Part shown: positions 33,201 to 42,900 of the stretch, one piece after another
Layout of the letters: each line of letters begins with the position of its first letter
How positions within the stretch are numbered: the stretch's first letter is position 1
Assembly: GCA_032358165.1 (NCBI GenBank)
Contig: JAALGY010000002.1
Location: 1 to 64,000, forward strand
Direction: 5' to 3'
Length of the DNA stretch: 64,000 nt
Source: Diplosphaera chodatii
Taxonomy: Eukaryota > Chlorophyta > Trebouxiophyceae > Prasiolales > Stichococcaceae
Notes under the pieces: model-generated
The model's database searches: none
What the model was told of the DNA's origin: nothing
Seen by the model: only the letters and a program-made list of their open reading frames with translations
Position numbers and translations under genes: made by a program

Positions 33201-35963
33201 CATGCGTGCACTGCTGCTGCAGCTGCCGCCGCAGCCCCTGCTTCTGCCCAGCGTCGCCGCCGCGTCTGACGCCGCCCCTGCTGCCACTGCCGCTCGTGGC
33301 AGCGTCGTGGCGCCACTGCTGCTGGGCCAGGCGTGCCGCGGCTGACAGCCCCTCCGCCAGCGCCCCAGCCCACACGTCCCACGCAGCTGCCTCCACAAGC
33401 GTGCAGCCGTGGCGCTCCGCACTTTCAGCTGCGTACTTGGCCAGCCTGCCCAGCCGCATCAGCGCTGCCGCCTTGCAGGGACGTGAGCAAGGACATCAGC
33501 TGTGGCATACGCGATGGTACTGAGTCGTGACCATCCCATCACGACCACATCATGTTGAAAGTGCTGACGCAGATTTGAGATGTGAGCCAGCTTCAGATAA
33601 GCAGTACCTGTGGTGCAGCGTGCACATCGCGGTCCGCCTCTTCCGGCAGCTGCTTCACCACGCCATGCAGAGCATCTGCCAGGCAGTCGACCATCGCGTG
33701 CCACACTGGTGCCGCGGAAGGCCCCATCCGTGTTGGGGCCAGCAGCGCTGCATACTCGATGGAGCTGCAGCAGGGCATCACAGCATCAGAGGCGATCTTT
33801 GGAGTCGCCAAAGAACCTTGAGTAAATTCTTCTTGCCGCGGCACGTGGCAGCTTACATCAGATATCATAGCGCCAGAAGGCCGCACTGAAGGTGCATGCT
33901 TGCACCAATGACGACAACAACAGCGTGCGTGGCCGTGGTCTGCGCATGCAGCTGTAACGGATCTTGAGACTCTCGCAGCGCTCACATGGTGGGAACCATC
34001 CCCCGCTGCGGGGCCGCCTCGTGGGCCAGGAGAGCCCGCACGCCTGCGGTGTAGGCGGCAACTGCGGCTGGTGACAGCGCTGCAGGCAGCTCTCTGGCCG
34101 GCGGGGGCAGCCCTATACCCTCGGATGGGTCCGGCCCCATGTAGACCATCGCCAGCGCCTGTGAAGCATACAGGCATTGCTTGGGACGGACGCTAGAATA
34201 CAGATACGACCGCAAATTGCAAATCTGTTGGTTTGCTGCTGTCAGGCTTGCAGGTGTGCTGTGCAGTGCAGTACAGTACCCACCTGCAAAGCAACCGTCA
34301 GAGCAAGCGCCCAATAAGACTTCCACTGCTGCTCCTCACCATCCTGCGGACGCTGCTCCGGCGCCTCCCCAGCTGCCGGCTGCCCAGGTGGCTGCGCACA
34401 AGCGGCATGCGGAGAACTGCAAGCCGAGGCTGGCGCCAGAGTCGATGTCATACTGCGCTGTCTGCTACCGGCAGCTGTGCAGCATTCGTCCGTCGCTGGG
34501 GCTGCAGCTGGCACTGCCTCAGTGCATGCTGCACTTTCTGCGCCGCCAGCAGTGGCGGAAACATCTCTGGCCGGAGGCACCGTCTGCAGAGTGTGTGCTG
34601 AAACTTCAGCGCTGAGAGTGGCGCTGCAGTAGTGTATCAACTTGATGAGGGGCGCCTCGTCATCGAGCTCGCCAGCATAGCAGCACAATCTTGCCAGCTG
34701 CGCAGCGTACAACGCGGGCTCGTCCGCCGAAAACAGCGGAATGGCACCGCCCTTGGCAGCAAACCTGCGGAGAAGAGGCGCGTGCAACTCCTTTGGATCC
34801 GCAGCGGACGGAGCAGCCCAGAACGACGAACAGTATAGCAGGACTGGTGTGCTTCTTGTCGATTGTGTGCTATTGCATGCAATGCTTCAAGTTGATCATT
34901 CCCATCCAAGGAACGGATTGCAGCCCGATTGAACACACCAGGTGTGTCCGAAGAATGTCATCTGACCCACATCCACACCTGAGGCATGCTGTTGCCGGCA
35001 GGAAGTGGTGGTGCAGCTCGTCTTCCGGTTTGGTAGCGAAGCAGGCCGCCGCGTCAGTGGCTAGTGTCAGGAGGCAGAGGGTGGGAACGGCGTCTGGATC
35101 CCAGGCTGCCGCCTCGGCCACCATGCCTGGCCGCTGAACTGCTTGGGCGAGTGCCAGGTGCCCAGCAGCGGAGCGTAGATGCGCCAGGACATCAGGCGGC
35201 GGGCCGTCCAGCCGTTGGCCCTGCGGGATGAAGGCCTTCAACCTTCCAGGTTTGGGTGAGAGCGCTCATGGCCTATTGCATTGCGGACCTTGCGGCCCGG
35301 GCAGGGCTCAGCAATAGAAAAGCTGCCGCAGCACTGGCAGCCTCCGATATCTGAACGTTGAGTAACATTGACGCAGTAGTGTCACTGCTGTACTGGACAT
35401 CTGCCAAACATGTGTCGCATGCACATTTGCAATGCCGAGGGCAGGAAGCGCGCCGCACCGCAAGGACGTCCTGGATGCAGAGCTTCAGCGCAGCCATGGC
35501 TACTGCTGCAGGCCTCATGTTTTGCTGCGTCAGCATTGCCAGCAGCAAGAAGCAGGCCTGCATCTCGGCTCTGTGCCCGACCCCTGGTTCGCACCTGCAA
35601 GCAGTGCTCTTGCCAATGGGCGCAGGCTTCATGCAATGCCCTGCTGCAGGGCTACACAACTGCAGTCCGATTGACAGGCGTGGTGAGTATATCGACTGCG
35701 GTGGCCTGCCTTGCAATATAGCGCCGGACAAGACACAGCATGCTGCCCGACGTCATGTCCGGGTCATTCAGGTCTCTGAACAGCTGCGGGTGCAGATCGT
35801 TTGCAGCCATGCCCGCTGCTGTCACCACAGCTGAGCGCTGATTGCTATGCTCCGATGCGGCAACATCACGAGACGATGTCGTCCAGGGATGCTGCGGCCG
35901 CTGCGCATGTACGTCCAGGCCCGTTGGCAGTTTGGCATACGCCTCATTCAGGCTAGGCGGCAA
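30231..35963 (-). CDS. U-box/helical-repeat protein, copy 2
   Basis: Probable E3 ubiquitin ligase. The first exon opens at MPPSLNEAYAKLPTGL (35963), with an alternative start MAANDLHPQLF at 35810, and ends DMTSGSMLCLVRRY. Later blocks: AMAALKLCIQDVLAVRR (~35.5 kb), AWDPDAVPTLCLLTLA (~35.1 kb), LARLCCYAGELDDEAPLIKL (~34.7 kb), AAYTAGVRALLAHEAAPQRG (~34.05 kb), ALLAPTRMGPSAAPVWHAMV (~33.75 kb), LAKYAAESAERHGCTLVE (~33.4 kb), FLSTLRAVAALLCGP (~31.85 kb), AASDAAMQELLV (~31.15 kb), PSKAAEKRARKKAAARATA (~30.87 kb), then PPWMLCPITK and, after an intron, EVMARATLCVGDGHSYEE with LLPNHALRQLIQAAGCL and a stop at 30231. Linker and U-box share one open frame, so this copy looks intact. The upstream part is rich in Ala/Leu helices resembling ARM/HEAT repeats. 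It probably binds a substrate, with the U-box recruiting an E2. Confidence 0.72.
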
Positions 35964-36059
35964 GCATCAAGGCCATTCAACCATGCTAAGCTGTCAGCAG
36001 AAAGAGGAAATGGCCTGCAACTATGAGTCGGCATAGTTGGCTTCTGGGACCAAGAGTCC

Positions 36060-36080
36060 GTCTGACACTGTCTGACACAC
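36060..36080 (-). promoter_or_regulatory. Tandem TCTGACA element upstream of U-box copy 2
   Basis: TCTGACACTGTCTGACA holds two direct TCTGACA half-sites spaced by 10 bp. It lies 97 bp upstream of the first possible start of copy 2 (250 bp from the second). It is the counterpart of the elements at 29092 and 53204. Confidence 0.4.
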
Positions 36081-37195
36081 ACTGGAATAGGGTTGCCAGA
36101 TGTCAAACGCAAACGCCGATAGCAACTGTCATTCTTGATCAGTTCATTCCAGCGTGCTGTCAAGTTGTACCTGGCAGGTGATTGCATGGCTGAGCCGAGT
36201 GCGCATCAGCATCTGCATGCGTTGCAGATGTATCAGGCATGATCATGGCTTGGTCAGCTGCTCCCAATTGGTCGAGTGTGCCAGTGGCTTGCAGGTGATC
36301 AAATATTGACTCAGGTTATCCCCTGAAGGGGTCGACCAGTATAGCCAGCCGAACTGCAGTCAAGCTGCGCTTGGAGCTGTGTCAAATCCTCAAATGCACC
36401 TTTGCAGTCTGCACATTAGTCTGTCACCGCTACTTCTACCATGTATACTGTTGTCAAACGCCTTATAGCCGCATAATTGCGGCACCAGAGATTTCAGCAG
36501 CCCTGCGGGAAGTGGCCGTGCGGCAAGACGCAGTGGCTGTGGCTGCTTTGCCAGCGACGATGGCAGGGCCACTGCCGGCAAGCATCCTTTGCGCTGACTG
36601 CTGTAGCCTGCTGCACGCTCGCCCGCTCGTGAATCCCATTCAGCGCCCGGCACTGGAGCAGATGCCAGGCGGTGCGGCGTCCACAGCAGCTGTGCAAGTG
36701 TCAGGCACAGCCCGAAGCCTGTCGTTACCAAGCTGCGTCCAGAGGACCAGCAACGTGCATCAGTGATGTAGTAATGTGTCGTCTCGTCTGCTCCAGGCAG
36801 CGTGCACACTTGCGCTAGGCGCCATATCATCATGCAGCGGGACTTTACGTGCGGCGGTCGAGTCGATTGTATTGCGCGAGCTTTCAAGGCGCTGCCTGCG
36901 CCACTGCCTGCCTCAACCGCAGCAGCGTCCGCCCACTGGCCAGCTGCTGCAAGCAAAGCGCACATGCGTAAGCAGGGAGCCATGTTGCGGTTGAGTGCAG
37001 GCCTCCCAGAATCAGCGCCAGTCAGGCTTACGTACCAGCTTCTTGCATCTTCAGCTTTGTATTTTATCCACATGGCATCAGAACAAAATGTCTGCACCTG
37101 AAGCAGAATGTTGGGGACCTTCGGTCTGCTGCAACTGCTGGTGCAGGTGCGTTAGTTGCTAGGTATGGCCGTCCACTCAGTCGAGTTGCACCATC
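36081..37195. other. Intergenic between U-box copies 2 and 3, with two overlapping unassigned open frames
   Basis: A long minus-strand frame (36390-37097, 235 codons) includes LRMCALLAAAGQWADAAAVE, and an overlapping plus-strand frame (36371-36766, 131 codons) includes PEISAALREVAVRQDAVAV. Both look partly protein-like, but at most one can be real and neither matches a family I know. The last 40 bp before 37196 is shared 3' flank of the U-box family. Confidence 0.3.
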
Positions 37196-38190
37196 TCACA
37201 GGCGGCCCGCCGCCTGGATCATCTGGCGCAGGGCGTGGTTTGGCAGCAGATATGTGGTCGCCAGCGGCTGCCCCGTGACAGGCGATGTGCTGTGCGTTTG
37301 CAGCCACAGAGTGATGGCCGCCTGCTCGTAGCTGTGGCCATCGCCGACGCACATCACCGGTTGCGCCATAATGCCCTGCAGTGTACAAGGCAGAACAGGA
37401 CCGTTGCACGCAATCTAGACTGTGCGACAACCTTCCTCACTCTCGTTGCCTCTGCAGCTGTACTCGTACCGGGAGCCCCCTACCCCACATCAAATAGAGT
37501 GTCGTCCGGCAGACCTTGGTGATGGGGCAGAGCATCCATGACGGAGGCTGCTGCCGCTGCTGTTGCTGCTGCAGGGTGGCTGAGGGGCCTGCCAAGGCGG
37601 CCGTGCCTTCCAATACGCTCATGCGCTGCAGTTCTGCCTGAGCATGAGCACCTGCAGACAGCGTCGGTATGAACACGCTGGTACTGTTCATGAATTAGTG
37701 AGTCACTCAATCGCTCGATTCTTTACCTGTATGACCTGCAGACACTGTCAAAGACGCCACAGCACCGATGCGCCCCTGCCGGCAGCAGCACCTGCTGTTG
37801 TGTCGCTGGCCTCAGCGGAATCTGACGCGTCAGCGGCAGGCGGCTGTGCAGCTGCGGCGGCTGTGGCTGCAGCGGCCCTGGTGGCGGCCTTCTTACGGGC
37901 GCGCTTCTCGGCCGCCCTGCTGGGCGCCGCCGCCGCTGGTTTGTCGCCCTCCTTAGCAGCCTGCAGGGGCTAGTGGGTCACATTGGTCTGCAGCACTGTT
38001 TTGCCATTAATGACAAAATTCTGAGAGGAATTCTGAATGATTCTTTTCAAAAACCAGCCGACAAGGGTCGTGTGTGCCAGGCTGGATGCGTGACGTGTGC
38101 CTGACCGCAGCCGCAACTCAGTGCAAACACAAATGGCGTTGACACTGCCACAACTGCATCAGCGTGTTGACTGCATGCCTGTGTAACTAT
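37196..38190 (-). pseudogene. U-box/helical-repeat protein, copy 3: 3' stump
   Basis: Only the last three exons remain: PSRAAEKRARKKAATRAAA (~37.9 kb), ELQRMSVLEGTAALAGPSA then PPSWMLCPITK (37.66-37.52 kb) and the U-box core MAQPVMCVGDGHSYEQAAIT with LLPNHALRQMIQAAGRL and a stop at 37196. Intron sequence homologous to copies 1 and 2 continues to about 38190 (GTTGACACTGCCACAACTGC is shared) and then stops before the AASDAAMQELLV exon. No upstream exons or upstream element are present. The U-box itself shows no inactivating change, so the stump could still contribute an exon, but without a promoter it is most likely a non-functional remnant. Confidence 0.7.
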
Positions 38191-39629
38191 GCAAGCCGCA
38201 AGGCAATCAAGCGCAGGCGTTGGTAGCTGGATAGGCATATCTAATTGGCATCAGACCTTTGATGCTGTACGATGCTCATCGTGAAATTCACAACCCGGCA
38301 GCACCTGGACATAGCGATGGCTGGCATTGCAAGTGGCGCCGGCCGCTGATCCAGAAGGTGCCGACTCACCAATGGCCGCTAATGCAGCAGGTAAACGCCC
38401 CGAACAACTGCCGGCCACCAACCGCTGCATGTCAAAACACAGCAATGCAACCTGCAGCTTGGCATTGGCTTGCTGGGTGCGATGAAAGGACGATCATAGT
38501 GTCAGCTGTACAACATCGATAGCATTTGCAACAATGCTAGCTGCACATGCTGCTCAGGCTGTTTCTCGATCCCGGGCACATGCAGCACGAATCACTGGAC
38601 AGGGCATCCGATACGTATGCTATTCACATGCATGACGGCTGAAACATCCCCAAAGCCTGCTTGTGAACGCCTGCGAGTGCTGAGAACCTGCTGAGGGCAT
38701 GTTTGCCCCCAATGCACCATCCGAGTGCACTTGTATTACAGATCCCAACCCCAACTGCTGCAAACTGCTGGCAATCATGCCATCGGACGCGTATGATTAA
38801 CGGGGCCCGCAGGCGAAGCCAGTGGCAAGCATGGCTGCCGCAGATAGAAGTGCAGGTTAGAGTGCAGATATCTGTCCTTAAAAGCGAACTCTTGGATGGC
38901 ATGGCCACCGCCAAACAATGCAGCTCTACTTCCAGCATAGCATTTATTTGCCCTAACGAACATGCTACGTGCCGGCACACAATCGTTCCGTGGGTTGTCT
39001 AAGCACCAAACACGCAACCCCTGCAGATTTCCACTTATCGCTGCAGCTGCGTATGCCACATGTTGCTCACCTCGGCTGCTTGTGACTGAACCTCTCTGCG
39101 CAATGCTGAGGCGGCAGCCCTTGCCAGCCTGCCGCGCGGCCTCCTGCTGTGTTCCATTGCGCACTTACGTCAGCTGTCGTGGCAGCCTGGCGCCACACTA
39201 GGGCCGCCAATCAACGGCTGTGCAGTGGTGATAGTTCACAGTAATAGCGTGCTCAGGAGACTGACGGCAATGATCATTGCTATACGGCGGTATATGTGGT
39301 GTCACATCGAGAGCAGCTGGGCTCTTAAGAGATCTCTTCATCTAGATGGACCCCTTTAGGGGGTCATCAAGTCTCGTCCTCTTGGTGACTTTCAGCATAG
39401 TTTCACAACAGAGTCACAGTGTTTTTTGGATTTGCTGCATGCACCCAAGCTCCCGGGCAGGGTGCAAACACCCTGAAGTAATCAGTGAGTACTGTCTTGA
39501 GTACACTCGATCGGTCCCAGAACAACCATGGACCCGCCAGACAGGTCTGCAATAGTAGTCGGTTAGAAGGTTTGCGACACAACTAGCCTGACTAAGCTTG
39601 CACGAAACATCTGTAGTGCGCGACGGTCT
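38191..39629. other. Unassigned region beyond the copy 3 breakpoint
   Basis: No conserved coding block was seen on either strand. Composition is more AT-rich than the family exons. A run near 39345-39365 (GGACCCCTTTAGGGGGTC) forms a short hairpin. The left edge marks where homology to the U-box family stops. Confidence 0.4.
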
Positions 39630-39947
39630 GGTATTGTTGCGTTGCCGCCTGCCACCTCGGCTGCAGCATTGCCTGCTGCCCGTCTGCCGTTTGCTGCAGG
39701 GGATCCGCGCACACGTCAGCATGGCTGGGGCTAAGTGCCAGTCACTGCAGGTTCCCTGCTGCAGCTCCAGCCACACATTCAGCTGCCGCAGGATACGAGA
39801 TGCACATGGCCGATCAGTACCGCGCCGATGCCAGAGTGACATGTGGTCACCTGGGTTGAGAAGCCGAGACGTCCAGTTTGCTACAGCTGCACAGGCAGGT
39901 ACGCCAGCTGCCGGAGATAGCCCCTCAGTCAGTCGGCTGCGCCATTC
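39630..39947. repeat. 3'-flank repeat of U-box copy 4 (matches 29912-30230)
   Basis: This is a direct repeat of the copy 2 downstream flank, sharing CGCACACGTCAGCATGGCTG, AAGTGCCAGTCACTGCAGG and the approach to the stop codon. The similarity begins near 39630 and runs into the coding sequence. It shows that copies 2 and 4 come from the same duplicated unit. Confidence 0.7.
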
Positions 39948-42900
39948 TCACAGGCAGCCCGCCGCCTGGATCAGCTGCCGCAGCGCATGGTTCGGCAGCA
40001 GGTCTGTTGTCGCCAGTGGCTGGCCTGTGACTGGCGACGTGCTGCCAGTGCGCAGCCACGCAGTGATGGCCCGTTCCTCGTAGCTGTGGCCATCGCCGAC
40101 GCACAGCACCGGTTGCGCCATCACGCCCTGCAGTGCAGAAGGCACAACAAAATCATCACACGCAGTGAAGTCTATGCCACGACGTGCTTCACTCGCCTGT
40201 GCGGCTGTACTCATACGAACATGTCCCCTGCACCAGAGCAAAATATCGTATGGCAGACCTTGGTGATGGGGCAGAGCATCCATGACGGAGGCTGCCGCTG
40301 CTGCTGTTGCTGCTGCAGGGTGGCTGAGGGGCCTGCCAAGGCGGCCGTGCCTTCTGCTAGGCTCATGCGCTGCAGTCCTGCCTCTGCACCTGCAGTCAGC
40401 ATCGGTATAAACCACGCTGGAACTTTTCCTGAATCAGTGAATCCCTTATTGCTATAGCAGTAAGACCTGAAGACAATGTTATACTTTTATCAATAACACC
40501 TATGCGCCCCTGGCGGCAGCAGCACCTGCTGTTGCGTCGCTGCCCTCAGCGGAATCTGGCGCTTCAGCGGCAGGCGGCTGTGCAGCTGCGGCGGCTGCGG
40601 CTGCTGCGGCCCTGGCGGCGGCCTTCTTGCGGGCGCGCTTCTCGGCTGCCTTGCTGGGTGCTGCCGCTGCTGCCACCTCCCCTTCCTCTGCCGCCTGCAG
40701 CATGTATAGCTGCAAGGTTACTGCGCTTGTGCTGTGCCTCTGCATTGTCGTTTGAAGGATGCAGCGTGGCACTGCACAGGGGCAGCCGTGCAGGTTGTCA
40801 GCAGGAAGGTTAGGCCCAGCAGGTCCTGCTAGCATGCAAGCACAACCGCGACAGCCAATAGCTAGCAGCGCACCAGCAGCTCCTGCATGGCGGCGTCAGA
40901 GGCGGAAGCCGTTCGCGCCAGTGCAGGGGAGCCACCAGCAGCGGCACCACTGATGGCGTCAGCAGCGGTGTCTGCCTTCGTCGTGGCGACCAGGGCATCG
41001 CTGACCTCTCTCACAGCCCTCTCCACCAGCAAGCGCCGTGCAGGCGGCTGCACGTCCACCAGCCTCTGCCAGCAGCAGTCGGCATAGTCGACAGTACAAA
41101 GCTACACAAGTCAAAAATGATTGCGCCACATACGCAAAGCATGTTGTATTCTGGAGCAGGTCAGCCCAATCGCCACAGCCCGCAGGCACAAAGATGAGGC
41201 AACTCTTGAGCAGCAGCAGGTCGGCCTTCGTTGGCACCTTTACAATGTTCCGAATGGTTTCCGCCCACTCGCTGGCATTGTCATGTTGCCACAGGGCCGG
41301 GAGCGGCGCCTGTTCCAGGGTTGGAGCACACGCGATGCTGAGCAGCGCCGCCGACGCCCGCAGCATCGCAATGAGAGGCTGCACCGCTGACGGCGTGAAC
41401 TGCCTGAGGGACAACAGCGTTCGTCAATGACATATGCAGCAGGGGCTCCAGATCTGAGATAGTGCCTCATCATAATTCAAGTGCTGGCTCCAGATTTGCT
41501 CAGTCACGACAGCAGCTCCAGCATCACCAGAAAAGGGGGCACGTTCAGCATGCGCCATAGAGGGCGCACAGCAATTTCGACGCACGGTCCGCCTGCAGCA
41601 ACAACACGCTGGCCATGCGGCGTGCGCGCAGCTGCCATGCTGCGGCGGCGCCGCAGCTGCGCACCAGCCTGGCAGTGAGCTCCGCACGAAGCTGCAAAAA
41701 CACCAAAAGGTGAAGTGAAATAGTTTTTACATTACTGATATACAGCGCCTCCGATTCCAAGCACATGGGGTGCATGTAATCCTCCCCCATGGGGGAGGAG
41801 CTATGTTGCAGGGTCCTAAACTCTGCGGCCTGGCACGCTGTACCCAGCCACGACACCCATGTAGCATTCGGCAGCATGTCACGCTATCCTCGGCATGCCT
41901 TGTAGTGCTGAATGCAACGTGTGGGCATCACGCTTGCATGTCATTCAATGTGCGAAACCTTTATGTAAATGCCAAACCACCAGCATCAAGTCAGCCGATG
42001 CACTCAGCGACGACCCTCACCTGACAGACCGGCAGCACCCTGTGCATGCCGTCGTTCTCCTCACCAGACACCGAAGTGAAGTTCTTGAACTGCAGCGGTG
42101 TCAAACCTGCAGCAGGGGTGCAAACCACAGGCTCAACTATAGCTGCAGGGCTGCCGTGTAAAAGCGCAGGTGCAGAAAGACGGTGTCATGGTCTCACACT
42201 CGTACAGAGTGCTAGGAGCTGCCAAGGCTGCTGTCATCTGCAAGCTACAGGTCCACTGGTACAGCTGAGATGTGGCACAGGAGCGCACCCAGCAGAGCGT
42301 CGACTGCGTCGCAGCTCGCAGCAATCAGGTCGCTGGACGGCTGCTGCCCGGCCGGCTTCTCGGCGGCTGCCGCCACCGTCGCGACCGCCGCCTCGAGCAC
42401 CGCCGCCGCGTCCCTCAGGCCGAACATGCAGTCCTGCCGGATCCACTCCTCCTCACGGTTCTCTGTTTCAAGTCGACCCTGCCCAGACAGGCGTGATACT
42501 GCCCATTGCCACCGATATGCAGCCTGACATACGGCCAGCACCGCCGGCGTCATGCAAGTGCACAGACCAGACGTTTTGGAGCTTTGGCGCACGCTGCACA
42601 CTGACCACGGGTACACTCCTTGGGCATGACACCCTACAGTGAAATTGAGCGTGTGTGCCGGCACCTGCACATGACGCTCCAGCGCTTCTGGTGTGATGCG
42701 GCAGTGGCTTGACAGGCTGGCCAGCAGAACATGCGCCGGCCCGCGCTCCAGGGTGCCCAGGTCAGATGCGGCAGCCGGAAGCAGCAACCTCACAGCGGCA
42801 TCTGCCAGATCAAACGCCGCCTGGTGCAGGAGATTCTGCCGCTGCTGCAGGAGATGCTGCCGCTGCTGCCGCAGCTGCCACAGCTGTCGCCGTCGCTCCG

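Noticed and set aside
37152..37430. 92-codon minus-strand frame over the copy 3 U-box
   Set aside because: It is a shifted frame; the true U-box frame of the same strand reads VGDGHSYEQAAIT and stops at 37196.
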